Positions 48,968-59,717 of a stretch of DNA of 64,000 bases are shown here, one piece after another. The stretch spans positions 87,671-151,670 of the forward strand of contig CACECO010000002.1 in NCBI GenBank assembly GCA_902558075.1. Direction: 5' to 3'. The position numbers and the translations under genes are program-made. Numbering within the stretch: position 1 is the first letter of the stretch; the number at the start of each line of letters is the position of its first letter. This stretch comes from an uncultured Litorivicinus sp. (GTDB lineage Bacteria > Pseudomonadota > Gammaproteobacteria > Pseudomonadales > Litorivicinaceae). Below the pieces are notes generated by a model. That model worked only from the letters and a program-made list of their open reading frames with translations, had not been told where the DNA came from and made no database searches.

Positions 48968-49898
48968 CCCATTCCATCACTTCAGATGCACCGAGATCAG
49001 ACATTTGTCCTGTCGAGCTCTTTAGAATCTTCGACGTCTCAGAAACGGGCCCCACAAGATCCGGCTTCGTCGGCCCGTACAGCGCGAGAGTGGGAATACT
49101 CAATGCATCAGCAACATGCGCAAGACCAGTGTCAACCGAAACCACTGCGCGGGCATTCGAAATCTCAAACGCAACGTCATTCAACGAGGCTTGATTCAAA
49201 ATCCGTACCGGCAATCCCTCAGTCATTGCTGATACTGCTTCAAATTCAACATCACCACCAACTGGAAGGACAATGTCAGAAAACCGTGGAAGTGCATCCT
49301 CGATGACGGCTTTCCATCCATCAATTGTCCAACACTTGGCCTGCCGACTTGTCTGAGTCACGAGCACGAGACAATCTGCGGGCTCGTGTAGTCGACTCAG
49401 GTCAATTGACGCGTCTGGCTCCGTCTCTGGAAGGGTGTACCCTAGCGAACGAGCGAAAAGTTCACGTATCCTCGATATGGCGTGTTTTGAGCGAGCCACG
49501 CGATGCCTCACATCATAAACACTCGCTGCCAAACGTTCTTTTGCTGACCGACGATCAAATCCATGCTTTAGCCCATCGGTAAAACGGGTAATTAAAAATG
49601 CGCTCTTCAGTAACCCTTGAGCATCAATCACGGCATCGTATCGCTGCGCACCGAGGGCTTGTTTGTATGCAGCGAAATCATTCGAGACCAGCAGGCGATA
49701 CAGCTTTCCTTTCCAGCGTCTTAATGGAATCGCCAAAACATCCCCCACAGACGGATGCCAGTGCGGAATTTCCGCAAAGATTGGCTCACACACCCAATCA
49801 AATCGAATGTTGCCAAGTGCTCGTGTTGCGTCCGTGAGTGCTGGTAACGTGTGAACTAAGTCACCCATAGAGGATGTTTTCACGACCAAAACACGCAT
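48918..49898 (-). CDS. waaC: LPS heptosyltransferase I WaaC
   Basis: Adds the first heptose to Kdo2-lipid A at the inner face of the membrane. The 326 residues (GT9) have VVKTSSMGDLVHTLPALTDA with catalytic Asp, VIDAQGLLKSAFL near 92, and the acceptor-side VSVDTGLAHVADALSIPTLALYGPT. TAATG links it to waaF: the waaF stop and the waaC ATG share one base. Confidence 0.94.
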   Translation of the reverse strand: MRVLVVKTSSMGDLVHTLPALTDATRALGNIRFDWVCEPIFAEIPHWHPSVGDVLAIPLRRWKGKLYRLLVSNDFAAYKQALGAQRYDAVIDAQGLLKSAFLITRFTDGLKHGFDRRSAKERLAASVYDVRHRVARSKHAISRIRELFARSLGYTLPETEPDASIDLSRLHEPADCLVLVTQTSRQAKCWTIDGWKAVIEDALPRFSDIVLPVGGDVEFEAVSAMTEGLPVRILNQASLNDVAFEISNARAVVSVDTGLAHVADALSIPTLALYGPTKPDLVGPVSETSKILKSSTGQMSDLGASEVMEWVSQIDTVSAALGLDLS

Positions 49899-50938
49899 TA
49901 GGCAATCCGCTGAATTTGTTGCGATAACGCGTCGAATACCTCATCAACCGAGAGCTCAGACAAGCATGCCTGATGCTTTAAGGGACACTCTCTTTCGAAG
50001 CATGGATGGCAGGGTACAGGATGCGTCAACGTCACTGCCATCTCACTGAGGGGCGGCGTATGCACCGGTGAAGACGGTCCAAACAATGCAACTAATGGAC
50101 GACCTGTAGCTGCAGCCACATGCATCAAGCCGGAATCATGTGTCACAACGGCTTTTGATGACGCGATGACGTCAACCGCCTCAGGGATCGATGTCAAGCC
50201 TGCGAGATTGACGATGCTTTTTCGTTTCGATTTCTCAATTTGGTCGATTAATCGCCGCATATCGTCTGCATCATTAGGCGAGCCCAACAAGACAATCTGG
50301 TACCCATCATCAATTAAGCGTGTCACCAGATCGGAAAAATGATCAATGGGCCATTGCTTGGCAGGTCCAAACTCGGCTCCAGGACAAATAGCAACTAGCC
50401 GAGAGCAGTCCAGCCCGTGCGCAGTTACCAGACGATCCTGTGAAGCTTGGTCTGTGGTCAAACGCGGAAATAAGGGAGCTTCAGGTAATTGATTGGCTGA
50501 CAGCGCAAGATTTGCCGGAAAGCCGAGTGCCATATACCTATCAATCATTCGGGGGAATCGAGCCTCGTGCAGAATTCGTAGATCGGTCAGTAACTTGTAT
50601 CGATACTCACCTCGCCATCCGATTCGGCGAGGAATACCGGCCATCGCTGGAATCAGTGCTGATTTGAAAGAATTAGGAAGAACGAACGAACGATGATAGC
50701 GAGAAAAACGAAGCTTTCGAGCGAATGCCCACCGTTCCTTCAACTTTAGCTCACCGTGATCGAATGGAAGCTCAATGACCTGATCAACTTCAGGCATTCT
50801 CCGTGCGACCTCCAAGCTCCAACGGGGTGCAAGCATATGAATCGGATCATCTGGCCTCTTTGACTTCAAAAATGAAATCAACCCGTGCGCCATGATCATG
50901 TCGCCGACCCAATTCGGGCCAACCACTAAGGTTGGCAT
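49898..50938 (-). CDS. waaF: LPS heptosyltransferase II WaaF
   Basis: Adds the second heptose of the inner core. The 346 residues (GT9) have VVGPNWVGDMIMAHGLISFL, a Lys/Glu-rich middle, CPGAEFGPAKQWP with the ADP-binding block, VTHDSGLMHVAAATGRPLVALFGPSSP, and a Cys-rich HPCFERECPLKHQACL near the C-terminus that is usual in WaaF. The ATG at 50938 follows AAGGA; a GTG one codon earlier directly follows the ilvE stop. Part of ilvE-waaF-waaC on the minus strand. Confidence 0.95.
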   Translation of the reverse strand: MPTLVVGPNWVGDMIMAHGLISFLKSKRPDDPIHMLAPRWSLEVARRMPEVDQVIELPFDHGELKLKERWAFARKLRFSRYHRSFVLPNSFKSALIPAMAGIPRRIGWRGEYRYKLLTDLRILHEARFPRMIDRYMALGFPANLALSANQLPEAPLFPRLTTDQASQDRLVTAHGLDCSRLVAICPGAEFGPAKQWPIDHFSDLVTRLIDDGYQIVLLGSPNDADDMRRLIDQIEKSKRKSIVNLAGLTSIPEAVDVIASSKAVVTHDSGLMHVAAATGRPLVALFGPSSPVHTPPLSEMAVTLTHPVPCHPCFERECPLKHQACLSELSVDEVFDALSQQIQRIA

Positions 50939-50941
50939 CAC

Positions 50942-51874
50942 TCAGTCCTTAACAAGTGTGACCCACTCGCTGAACTTTTCATTCCGGCCGTGGACGACAT
51001 CGAAATAATCTGACTGTAACGTTTCTGTAATTGGTCCTCGAGACCCAGCACCGATCGGCCGCGAGTCAAGCTCTCGAATCGGGGTTACCTCGGCTGCGGT
51101 CCCCGTAAAAAACGCCTCGTCTGCGATCAAGACTTCATCACGCGTGATCCGTTTTTCAACAACATCAAGACCGTGGTCTTGAGCGAGAGCGAGGATGGTT
51201 TTACGCGTTATCCCATCCAAACAGCTGGTCAGCTCAGGGGTATAAATCACACCATCACGAACGATAAAGAAATTCTCACCGGATCCCTCAGCAACATAAC
51301 CTTCTGGATCCAATAACAGTGCCTCATCTGCACCGCCAGTCAGCGCCTCTTGCAATGCAAGCATTGAGTTCATGTAGTTCCCATTCGCTTTTGCTTTTGT
51401 CATCGTGATATTTACATGATGGCGCATGTAGCTCGAAGTCCGGACCTTAATCCCACGCTTCAGATTCTCTTCACCCATGTACGAGCCCCACGCCCAAGCA
51501 GCTACGATAACGTGAGTCTTGAGTAAATCTGCGCGTAATCCCATTCCTTCGGAGCCATAGAAAACCATTGGTCTCAAATAAGCATGTTCCAAATCGTTTG
51601 AGGCAACAGCGGCTCTCTGTGCCGCATCAATTTCCTCCATCGAAAACGGAATATTCATCCCGAGAATTTTTGCGGAATCAAAGAGTCGGCGGGTGTGATC
51701 ATGCAAACGGAAGATCGCCGCACCCTCAACTGTTTGATAGGCACGAACCCCCTCGAAACACCCTAGGCCGTAATGCAAAGTGTGTGTAAGGACATGTGTC
51801 GTGCAATCCCGCCATGGCTTGAGTTCGCCATCAAACCAAATTAATCCATCGCGATCAGCAAAGTTCGGCTGCAT
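50942..51874 (-). CDS. ilvE: Branched-chain amino acid aminotransferase IlvE
   Basis: PLP enzyme that makes or degrades valine, leucine and isoleucine. The 310 residues (E. coli 309) have IWFDGELKPWRD, THTLHYGLGCFEGVRAY (near 30-46), the PLP Lys in TKAKANGNYMNSMLALQEA (near 155), YVAEGSGENFFIVRDG and GTAAEVTPIREL. The ATG at 51874 is chosen over a TTG four codons upstream. It lies between glnE and waaF, as in Pseudomonas. Confidence 0.96.
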   Translation of the reverse strand: MQPNFADRDGLIWFDGELKPWRDCTTHVLTHTLHYGLGCFEGVRAYQTVEGAAIFRLHDHTRRLFDSAKILGMNIPFSMEEIDAAQRAAVASNDLEHAYLRPMVFYGSEGMGLRADLLKTHVIVAAWAWGSYMGEENLKRGIKVRTSSYMRHHVNITMTKAKANGNYMNSMLALQEALTGGADEALLLDPEGYVAEGSGENFFIVRDGVIYTPELTSCLDGITRKTILALAQDHGLDVVEKRITRDEVLIADEAFFTGTAAEVTPIRELDSRPIGAGSRGPITETLQSDYFDVVHGRNEKFSEWVTLVKD

Positions 51875-51891
51875 TTTTATTTCCAATCAAT

Positions 51892-54519
51892 TCAAGAAGA
51901 CATCCACTGCGCCCACAGACCTTCAACCAGCTGCCGTTCGTTCTCAACCTCTGCAAATTCAGTACGGCCTTTGCGACCGGCTAAGATTGCCTCATGGTGC
52001 AACGTCCGATAGCGGACATAAGCTATTTTCAGCGCATCTGCATCTGCTGTCGAAACACACCCTGCCTTTGAAAGTCCATCGAGCTGTCTGATATTATCCG
52101 TATAAGTCGCAAGCTCTGGATGTGTTTCCGCATGTGCTAGAATCTGATATTGCACCATAAATTCGATATCAACGATACCTCCCCGATCGTGCTTTAAATC
52201 AAAACCGGCATCACCCGCTTTGCTAACAAGATGCGCAAGCATTTTTTCACGCATTTCAACAACATCTTTTAACAATTCGGTTGGCTCGCGGGCAGTTCGT
52301 AAAATCTCGATACGAAGTGTCTCTAGTTTTGTATTCAGGAATCGATCTCCGGCAACAGGCCGCGCTCTGACAAACGCCTGTAACTCCCAGGTCCAAGCAG
52401 ACTCATCGAGATATTTCTTTAGCGCGTCAAAGCCGACGACCATCAAGCCGGAGCGACCGGATGGTCTGAGTCGCATGTCGATTTCATATAAGCGCCCAAA
52501 TCGTGTATTCGTCTCGATCAGGGCAATGACACGGCGTACGACGCGATTAACGAAAAGACCACCCTCAATTGCGACATCGCCGTCTGTCATCTGATTGGGA
52601 TCGATACCATGGACAAACACCAGGTCGAGATCTGAGTCATAGCTCATTTCCAAGCCGCCTAATTTGCCGTACCCAAGAACCGACAAACCGAACCAATTGT
52701 CACCTTCACTTGCATGGACCACCGGATGACCATGCTTGTTGGCAACTTCTCGGTAGGCATGATGCAGCACTTCTGAAACCATTGCCTCGGCAATCCAGGT
52801 CAATTGATCGGATACGCGCATTAATGGAATTTCACCGCGGATCTCCAATACTGCGACTCGGAATGCTAGACCGCGAGCGAAGTGCACGAGCACTTCGTTC
52901 AAGCGTTCAGGGTCACCTGGATCGACTCTTTGCACGCGCATTGATAATTCTTGACCAATTGCCTCACGTGACATCTCGGCGTCAACCGCATCGAGCGTGA
53001 GTAACTCATCCAACAAAGCGGGCATCTCGATCAGACGCTCAGTGACCCAGGATGATCGATTCAAAACGTCGAGCATGCGCGCACGTGTTGCTGGATTCTC
53101 AGATAACAGTGATAAATACACGCTTCGTCGGATACAGGTCGAGATGAATCGAAGCATCCGTTCTGCCACATCAATCGGATAAGTACTTAATTCAGGTCCT
53201 AGTTGATCTAAAAGTGTTGTCAGTCGGGAGCGCGCAATCGGTTCGAGGCGATTGCACACTGGATCTTCGAGGAATGCATCCAAACACTCTTGGACCTCAA
53301 CTTTGATCGAAGCCTCAGCCATCGCTTGCGACTTCTCGACCCGCATAAATGAGACAAATGCCTCATGAACTCGATCAGTGACCTCTAGACGTTTTTGTTC
53401 AAAGCTGTGGGCTGACTCAAAGCCCATCACAGTAGCCAAAGGCCCACAATCGGTTGGTAGTTCCTGTGTTTGCATGTCTTTTTCAGCTTGAATCACATGT
53501 TCGACGTGGCGAAGCCACAAATAGTCTTGTTTGAATTGCAAGCCGTCATTCTCACTGATGATGGCCTCTGTCATAAGAGTCGATAAGGCATCGAGAAATC
53601 CAGTTACTTGCAAACTCGGGATCTGACCTCCGCGCAACAACTGCATCGCTTGAACAATAAATTCCATTTCACGGATACCACCGCGGCCAACTTTGACATT
53701 TTTATCGCGGCCGTGACGACGCACTTCTGACTCAATTTTCGATTTAAGGTCGCGAATTGATTCAAACACACCAAAATCGGGGTATTTCCGATACAAAAAT
53801 GGCGCGAGCGATCTTAAAAGCTTATGACCCAAGTCCAGATCACCAGCGACAGGTCGAGCTTTGAGAAGCGCAAATCGTTCCCACTCCCGACCATGCACTT
53901 CGTAATAGTCCTCACAAGCACCGACTGAGATCGCAAGCTGGCCCGCGGAACCCCAAGGTCTCAGACGTTGATCGACCCGTTCGACAAATCCATCAACAGT
54001 CAGTGCATCGAGTGATTTTGCCAATTGTTTGGTCAGATGAGTGAAGTATTCGCCGTGATCCCGTACGCGTGGACCAAATGTTTTGCCGTCTTCTCCGAAG
54101 ACGCAAAAAATATCGATGTCAGACGATAAGTTCAGCTCCCGTCCACCTAACTTACCCAAACCCAAAATGGTAAACGCTGGATTTGACGGAACACCAAAGG
54201 CCTGTTCAAGAACTACTCGATGATGTGCAAGACTGGCATCCAAGGCAGCCTCAGCCATTTGAGTTGTTACTCGGACTGTGTCCTCAAATAAGTCAACGCC
54301 ATTTAATAATCGATTAATCAGCCCAGCTTGCATCTGATTTCTCAATAAACGAGCCTCACGATCGAATTCGTGTGAGCCGACAGTAACCAGCTGTTGCCAG
54401 GAAGCCTGAATTTCAGAGGCCGTTGGCGGGGTTGCGCCAGAGTCTCCCAACCATGCCTGTTCAGGATCATACTTCTCAACCCAATGTTTTAAAACCTGTG
54501 AGTACTCAACTGGTTTCAT
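51892..54519 (-). CDS. glnE: Glutamine synthetase adenylyltransferase/deadenylylase GlnE
   Basis: Adds and removes AMP on glutamine synthetase under PII control. The 875 residues are a little short (E. coli 946), mostly at the N-terminus. Two nucleotidyltransferase domains are clear: ILGLGKLGGRELNLSSDIDIFCVF (about 117-140; deadenylylase) and VLGYGKLGGLEMSYDSDLDLVFVHG (about 617-641; adenylylase). Each has GGxxD-like acidic residues. KVGRGGIREMEFIVQAMQLL and DRGGIVDIEFMVQYQIL are the helical repeats after each. It overlaps the CYTH gene by 14 bp. Confidence 0.97.
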   Translation of the reverse strand: MKPVEYSQVLKHWVEKYDPEQAWLGDSGATPPTASEIQASWQQLVTVGSHEFDREARLLRNQMQAGLINRLLNGVDLFEDTVRVTTQMAEAALDASLAHHRVVLEQAFGVPSNPAFTILGLGKLGGRELNLSSDIDIFCVFGEDGKTFGPRVRDHGEYFTHLTKQLAKSLDALTVDGFVERVDQRLRPWGSAGQLAISVGACEDYYEVHGREWERFALLKARPVAGDLDLGHKLLRSLAPFLYRKYPDFGVFESIRDLKSKIESEVRRHGRDKNVKVGRGGIREMEFIVQAMQLLRGGQIPSLQVTGFLDALSTLMTEAIISENDGLQFKQDYLWLRHVEHVIQAEKDMQTQELPTDCGPLATVMGFESAHSFEQKRLEVTDRVHEAFVSFMRVEKSQAMAEASIKVEVQECLDAFLEDPVCNRLEPIARSRLTTLLDQLGPELSTYPIDVAERMLRFISTCIRRSVYLSLLSENPATRARMLDVLNRSSWVTERLIEMPALLDELLTLDAVDAEMSREAIGQELSMRVQRVDPGDPERLNEVLVHFARGLAFRVAVLEIRGEIPLMRVSDQLTWIAEAMVSEVLHHAYREVANKHGHPVVHASEGDNWFGLSVLGYGKLGGLEMSYDSDLDLVFVHGIDPNQMTDGDVAIEGGLFVNRVVRRVIALIETNTRFGRLYEIDMRLRPSGRSGLMVVGFDALKKYLDESAWTWELQAFVRARPVAGDRFLNTKLETLRIEILRTAREPTELLKDVVEMREKMLAHLVSKAGDAGFDLKHDRGGIVDIEFMVQYQILAHAETHPELATYTDNIRQLDGLSKAGCVSTADADALKIAYVRYRTLHHEAILAGRKGRTEFAEVENERQLVEGLWAQWMSS

Positions 54520-55372
54520 TCATTGACTCCAACGATTGCACGATCATCCAGCGGGCAAGTCCTTTTGGAAGATCCCCACGTTTTAAGCAATCGTAGTAGC
54601 GAGCAATTGCCTCGTGATCACCCACTGCTTCCAATGCCCGAATCGCTTCATCTGGGGCGGGGCCAGATAGCGGATCCAACGCACGGCTCAACCAATGAAG
54701 CCAATGCTCTTTAGAAACAGGGACAGGGTCGTCCATCGGGTCCGCGTTGCGAATCAATCTATCACCTCGCTCTGCTTTTGAGATAACACCCATAAAGGCG
54801 GGTAAGCGCTCAGATACCTCACAGCCAAGTAATATTAATTTTTCGACGTCACCTGAGACCAGTTCAAGCTCCAATTCCGACACTTGAGACTCACGACCGT
54901 CAACTTGGACAGCGCCAAGGTCCAGGGACATCATCACATCACAATTGTCTTCTGTGACATGCCAGTCCGTGCGCTCAAAGGCATTCTGAAATACAACGTC
55001 AAGTGACCGATCCTGTATAACCGGAACGACTGACACCGGAAGATCCAAACTCTCAAGATAGGCATAATCTAGCGAAGAAGTATTGATTGGAAAATTCCAT
55101 TCACGCCGTTGCGATAAACCTGCTTCGTCAGGCTCTCTGATCTTTACAGTCATTTCATGAGATCCATTCACATAACGCGTGCGAATCGCGACACCAGCCC
55201 GGTGTAGTAACCCTTTATGATCAAAGTAGACGTTTTGTAGCAAATTTGTCCGCCTGGGAATCACTCGGCCCAAAACGCAATACAGTGCATCAGATACCTT
55301 CGACGGGTCGCAATCTCGCAATCCCAGTTTAAGCTCAAGTTCAATCGTATCTGGAGTTGATACCCGATTCAT
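54506..55372 (-). CDS. CYTH domain protein (YgiF-like triphosphatase)
   Basis: A 288-residue protein with the CYTH tunnel fold, which hydrolyses triphosphate in E. coli YgiF. The N-terminal ExExK motif is IELELKLGL (about 10-18). It continues RRTNLLQNVYFDHKG, GVAIRTRYVNGSHEMTVKIRE and a Glu-rich VSELELELVSGD. The E. coli protein has 433 residues with a C-terminal CHAD domain; that part is mostly missing here, replaced by about 75 helical residues. glnE follows directly, as in E. coli. Confidence 0.88.
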   Translation of the reverse strand: MNRVSTPDTIELELKLGLRDCDPSKVSDALYCVLGRVIPRRTNLLQNVYFDHKGLLHRAGVAIRTRYVNGSHEMTVKIREPDEAGLSQRREWNFPINTSSLDYAYLESLDLPVSVVPVIQDRSLDVVFQNAFERTDWHVTEDNCDVMMSLDLGAVQVDGRESQVSELELELVSGDVEKLILLGCEVSERLPAFMGVISKAERGDRLIRNADPMDDPVPVSKEHWLHWLSRALDPLSGPAPDEAIRALEAVGDHEAIARYYDCLKRGDLPKGLARWMIVQSLESMNETS

Positions 55373-55390
55373 CGCACAATTCCCTGTGAG

Positions 55391-55408
55391 AAGAGGAGTT
55401 TAACCATT
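55391..55408 (+). promoter_or_regulatory. Ribosome binding site and ATT start codon of argA
   Basis: AAGAGGAG (55391-55398) is a strong Shine-Dalgarno match. Seven bases later lies ATT (55406-55408), in frame with argA. No ATG, GTG or TTG exists in that frame between the upstream divergent gene and residue 28 of the protein. ATT starts are known for infC and pcnB of E. coli and lower expression. A base-call error in an ATG is the alternative. Confidence 0.65.
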
Positions 55409-56695
55409 CAAACACAGCCGTTAGTCGCATGGCTTCGTGAAGCCGGACCTTACATTGAGCAATTCAGGGGCAAAACCTTTGTCGTTTTGCTATCAGATTC
55501 CGACCAGACCGAATCCACCATGAGTCGTTTGGTGGAAGATTTAGTCCTGCTCAACGCATTGGGCGTTCACCTTGTTCTAATACAGAGTACACGGCACGCC
55601 ATCGACTCGTACATTAGTGAGCAAGGATTACGGTGTGCCTATCATGGGCACCGTCGCATCACAGATCAGGCCCTTCTCGAACGCATCGTCGAATTAGTCA
55701 GTCAAATCCGACTGACATTCCGCGGTCTGTTTATGCGCGCTCAACACAGAAATCACGGCCAATCTTCATTGGTCTCAGGAAATTTTGTTTCTGCAAAACC
55801 CTTGGGTATTCATAAAGGTGTGAATCATCGATTTACAGGATCGATTCGGCGGATTGACACTTCAGGAATACGTCGTCAATTAGAGATCGGCTCAGTTGTT
55901 TATCTTGATCATCTCTCTCACTCCCCAGCAGGCGAACTCTATAACCTTGCAAGCGAGGAGGTCGCCGCGGAAACAGCTATCGCCTTGAATGCCGATAAAC
56001 TGATTCTGATGGGTAACACGCCACACTGTGTTGATGCACACAATAAGCGGATCTCTGAACTAGCGCTTGCACTAGTAGGCACGACACGCGCACATCAAAA
56101 CGAAGAAATGCAACGCAGACTTGACGCTGCTGAGCTCGCCATCCGTGGGGGAGTGAGACGGTGCCATCTGCTTGGTGCAGGAATCGACGGTGTAATACTG
56201 ACAGAGCTTATGACAACTGATGGAAACGGCACCCTGATCGCCTCACAGCCTGCGGCACCTGTTCGACAAGCACGCGTTGACGACCTGCCTGGGTTGATTC
56301 ATTTACTGTCTCCGATGGAAGAACGAGGAGCCTTGGTGCAGAGGTCCCGAGATGTACTGGAGGCAGAGATCGATAACTTCTATGTGATTGAACAAGATGG
56401 TCGCATCCTCGCATGTGCGGCACTGTATCCGCTCGATCAACAAAGCGCGGAACTAGCTGCCTTGGCGGTTGACTATGCGATATCCGACCAACAAATCGGC
56501 ACCAAATTGTTGGAGCATGTTGAAGAACAAGCACGTATGCTCTCACTCAAACATCTTTTTATATTAACAACACAAGCAAGCGACTGGTTCAAAGAGCGCG
56601 GCTTTTTGATGTCATCGATTGAAGCTTTACCCAAAAATCGACAGGCTTTATATAATTTTCAGCGGAATTCGCTGATTCTGAAAAAAAAACTATAG
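55406..56695 (+). CDS. argA: Amino-acid N-acetyltransferase ArgA
   Basis: Acetylates glutamate in the first step of arginine synthesis, inhibited by arginine. From the ATT at 55406 it has 429 residues (E. coli 443). The N-terminal amino acid kinase-like domain begins [20 protein letters not shown] and GKTFVVLL, both conserved in ArgA. The GNAT domain (about 290-429) starts [16 protein letters not shown] and has [22 protein letters not shown] with the acetyl-CoA loop. Starting only at the TTG at 55487 would cut off conserved residues. ilvD follows after 8 bp. Confidence 0.88.
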   Translation: MQTQPLVAWLREAGPYIEQFRGKTFVVLLSDSDQTESTMSRLVEDLVLLNALGVHLVLIQSTRHAIDSYISEQGLRCAYHGHRRITDQALLERIVELVSQIRLTFRGLFMRAQHRNHGQSSLVSGNFVSAKPLGIHKGVNHRFTGSIRRIDTSGIRRQLEIGSVVYLDHLSHSPAGELYNLASEEVAAETAIALNADKLILMGNTPHCVDAHNKRISELALALVGTTRAHQNEEMQRRLDAAELAIRGGVRRCHLLGAGIDGVILTELMTTDGNGTLIASQPAAPVRQARVDDLPGLIHLLSPMEERGALVQRSRDVLEAEIDNFYVIEQDGRILACAALYPLDQQSAELAALAVDYAISDQQIGTKLLEHVEEQARMLSLKHLFILTTQASDWFKERGFLMSSIEALPKNRQALYNFQRNSLILKKKL

Positions 56696-56703
56696 GACCC
56701 ACT

Positions 56704-58377
56704 ATGACCGACAAACGTCGCCTTTATTCGTCCGTTATTGTTGATGGACTAGCACAAACTCCCTCGCGCGCCATGTTACGTGCGGTGGGCTTTGGTGATG
56801 ACGATTTCAAAAAGCCACAAATCGGTATCGCTAGTACATGGAGCATGGTGACTCCTTGCAATATGCACATCAACGAACTTGCTGATCATGCAGAGGCCGG
56901 TGCCAATGCGGCCGGCGCAAAGGCTGTCATCTTCAATACCATCACCGTCAGCGATGGTATCAGCATGGGAACACCCGGCATGCGTTACTCACTTGTCAGC
57001 CGCGAAGTGATTTGTGATTCGATCGAAACTGTTGTTGCCGGCCAAGGATTCGATGGTATCGTCACCATTGGTGGTTGTGACAAAAATATGCCTGCTTGCG
57101 TGATGGCAATGCTTCGACTGAACCGTCCATCGGTATTTGTTTATGGTGGAACCATTAAGCCTGGCGAGGAGCGTCGAGATATTGTGTCGGTCTTTGAGGC
57201 TGTCGGGCAACGCGCAGCTGAGACGATTGACGACTCGCAGTTAATTACCGTGGAAAAAACAGCGATCCCGGGACCTGGCTCTTGCGGTGGAATGTACACA
57301 GCAAACACCATGGCAAGCGCAATTGAAGCGCTCGGTTTGTCACTGCCAAACTCATCCGCTCAAGAAGCGGTCTCAAGCGACAAAAAAGAAGATTGTGAAA
57401 GAGCGGGCGCGACTGTCATGCGAATGATCGAGATGGATCTCAAACCATCGGATATTGTCACTAGAAAGTCATTTGAAAATGCCATTACCGTCGTCATTGC
57501 GCTGGGAGGTTCGACCAATGCAGTTCTTCACATCCTCGGAATGGCACAATGTGCCGGAATCAATGTGACTCTAGACGACTTTACAATAATCGGTGAACGG
57601 GTCCCTGTTTTGGCAGACGTTAAGCCGTCCGGTAAATACCTGATGAGTGAGCTTATTGAGATCGGTGGTATTCAGCCACTGATGAAGGTGTTACTCGACC
57701 GAGGTTTATTACACGGTGATGTCATGACGTGTACAGGCCGAACAATGGCAGAAAACCTTGCTGATGTGCAACCATACCCTGAATCACAAGACATTGTTCG
57801 CGCATTCGAAAACCCGGTAAAAAAAGACAGTCATCTTAGAATTCTATACGGCAATCTAGCGCCCGAAGGCGCGGTTGCCAAGATTTCCGGGAAAGAAGGA
57901 CTTTCTTTCACAGGGACTGCGCGATGCTTTAATTCAGAAGAAAAGGCGCTTCAAGCCGTCCTCGATGGAAAAATTGATAAAGGCTCGGTCATCGTGATTC
58001 GTTATGAAGGCCCGAAAGGCGGACCGGGTATGCGGGAAATGCTCTCCCCAACGAGTGCCATCATGGGCGCCGGCCTTGGCAAAGACGTTGCCTTAATCAC
58101 TGATGGTCGTTTCTCCGGTGGTTCTCATGGTTTTGTGATTGGCCATGTGACGCCGGAAGCTGCAGTCGGCGGTCCTATTGGACTTCTCGAAGACGGAGAT
58201 ACGATTACGATCGACGCTGAAACAAACGCTCTAATCGTTGATGTTGATGATTCAGAGTTCGCTCGCCGGAAAGCATCATGGACAATGGAAAAGGAAACAC
58301 CAAACCGCGGCGTTCTTGCAAAGTATGCGCGCTTGGTGTCTTCCGCCAGTCTCGGAGCAGTAACTGACGGCGACTAA
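56704..58377 (+). CDS. ilvD: Dihydroxy-acid dehydratase IlvD
   Basis: Iron-sulfur dehydratase of valine and isoleucine synthesis. The 557 residues are the shorter type (E. coli 616). Cluster cysteines lie in [17 protein letters not shown] (about 50), [14 protein letters not shown] (near 122) and [14 protein letters not shown] (near 195). The C-terminal half has [20 protein letters not shown] and [21 protein letters not shown]. Follows argA closely; convergent with folA. Confidence 0.97.
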   Translation: MTDKRRLYSSVIVDGLAQTPSRAMLRAVGFGDDDFKKPQIGIASTWSMVTPCNMHINELADHAEAGANAAGAKAVIFNTITVSDGISMGTPGMRYSLVSREVICDSIETVVAGQGFDGIVTIGGCDKNMPACVMAMLRLNRPSVFVYGGTIKPGEERRDIVSVFEAVGQRAAETIDDSQLITVEKTAIPGPGSCGGMYTANTMASAIEALGLSLPNSSAQEAVSSDKKEDCERAGATVMRMIEMDLKPSDIVTRKSFENAITVVIALGGSTNAVLHILGMAQCAGINVTLDDFTIIGERVPVLADVKPSGKYLMSELIEIGGIQPLMKVLLDRGLLHGDVMTCTGRTMAENLADVQPYPESQDIVRAFENPVKKDSHLRILYGNLAPEGAVAKISGKEGLSFTGTARCFNSEEKALQAVLDGKIDKGSVIVIRYEGPKGGPGMREMLSPTSAIMGAGLGKDVALITDGRFSGGSHGFVIGHVTPEAAVGGPIGLLEDGDTITIDAETNALIVDVDDSEFARRKASWTMEKETPNRGVLAKYARLVSSASLGAVTDGD

Positions 58378-58887
58378 TTAACGCGAGATCCGGACCCAAA
58401 CCTCGTAACTGTGGGCCGGTGACGCGTCGTCGCCAGCATGGTCTTCGACTGAAGTCCGCGCAAACTTCTCTTGATCAGGTGCTTCAAAAAATGCGTCCCC
58501 ATCGGGTGACGCATGTACCTGAGTCACATACATCCGATCGACTTGGTCAATCGCTTCACGGTACAAGGTGGCTCCACCAATAACCACCACCTCATCGGCG
58601 CCATCAAGGTCAGCCTGTGCTGTTGCAAGCTTCAATGCATCCGCCAAACTTCCAACAATCCGAACCCCTGGTGCTGACCAATCCGCATTGCGCGTAATCA
58701 CGACGTTGGTTCGCCCGGGAAGTGGGCGCCCGATCGATTCAAAGGTTTTTCGGCCCATCACAACGGGTTTCCCCATTGTGACTTGCTTGAAGTACTTTAA
58801 ATCGCTTGGCAGGTTCCATGGAAGTTGGTTATCGACGCCAATGACGCCGTTATCGGCGCGCGCAACGATTAACGCTGTTTGTATCAT
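58378..58887 (-). CDS. folA: Dihydrofolate reductase FolA
   Basis: Reduces dihydrofolate with NADPH. The 169 residues have [27 protein letters not shown] with catalytic Asp (about residue 30), [25 protein letters not shown] (near 44-68), and [13 protein letters not shown] near 108. Together with thyA upstream it recycles folate in dTMP synthesis. The start overlaps the thyA stop by 4 bp. It ends next to the ilvD stop. Confidence 0.96.
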   Translation of the reverse strand: MIQTALIVARADNGVIGVDNQLPWNLPSDLKYFKQVTMGKPVVMGRKTFESIGRPLPGRTNVVITRNADWSAPGVRIVGSLADALKLATAQADLDGADEVVVIGGATLYREAIDQVDRMYVTQVHASPDGDAFFEAPDQEKFARTSVEDHAGDDASPAHSYEVWVRISR

Positions 58888-59717
58888 ATGGCCACCGGTG
58901 CTTTGATATGAGGATGTGGTTCATATCCGTCAATCACAATATCATCTTCGCGGTAATCCAGAATCGAATCAGGTGTTCGTACCAAAGTCAGTTTAGGTAG
59001 CGGCCGAGGTTCACGAGAAAGCTGTTCACGCGCTTGATCGACATGATTCTGATACAAATGTACGTCACCACCGGTCCAAATAAAATCGCCCACATCTAAG
59101 CCACATTGATCAGCAACCAGATGTGTCAGTAATGCGTAGCTTGCAATATTAAAAGGTACCCCGAGAAACACATCAGCAGATCGCTGATACAACTGACATG
59201 ACAGTTGGCAACCAGCGACGTAAAACTGAAAGAGAGTGTGACAAGGAGCGAGCGCCATCCGTCCTGCGCGCACATTGTCTTGCGGCGATTGGCTTTCATC
59301 AGGCAATAACGACAGATTCCAGGCGGAGACTAATAGACGTCTGGAGTTTGGCCGGATCTTGATTGATTCAACCACCTCGGTCAGCTGATCAATCGTGCGA
59401 CCATCGAGAGTTGGCCAAGAACGCCACTGGGCCCCGTATAAGGGGCCTAAATCACCGTCCTCTGTCGCCCACTCATCCCAGATCGACACACCATGATCTC
59501 TTAGATACTGCGTGTTCGTATCACCCTGCATGAACCATAGAAGCTCATGTATCACGGACTTCAAATGGACCTTCTTGGTTGTCACTAGGGGAAACCCTGC
59601 GTTCAAATCAAATCGCATCTGATGACCAAAACGACTCAAAGTCCCTGTGCCAGTTCGGTCGTCCTTTGCGGTGCCTTCATCCAATAAAAGTTGGAGTAAA
59701 TCAAGATATGCGCGCAC
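58884..59717 (-). CDS. thyA: Thymidylate synthase ThyA
   Basis: Makes dTMP from dUMP and methylene-tetrahydrofolate. The 277 residues have [14 protein letters not shown] at the start, [30 protein letters not shown], the catalytic Cys in [15 protein letters not shown] (near 160), [23 protein letters not shown] and [17 protein letters not shown] at 59717 is the best start; the frame to 59753 reads into lgt without similarity. It overlaps lgt by 17 bp. Confidence 0.96.
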   Translation of the reverse strand: MRAYLDLLQLLLDEGTAKDDRTGTGTLSRFGHQMRFDLNAGFPLVTTKKVHLKSVIHELLWFMQGDTNTQYLRDHGVSIWDEWATEDGDLGPLYGAQWRSWPTLDGRTIDQLTEVVESIKIRPNSRRLLVSAWNLSLLPDESQSPQDNVRAGRMALAPCHTLFQFYVAGCQLSCQLYQRSADVFLGVPFNIASYALLTHLVADQCGLDVGDFIWTGGDVHLYQNHVDQAREQLSREPRPLPKLTLVRTPDSILDYREDDIVIDGYEPHPHIKAPVAI

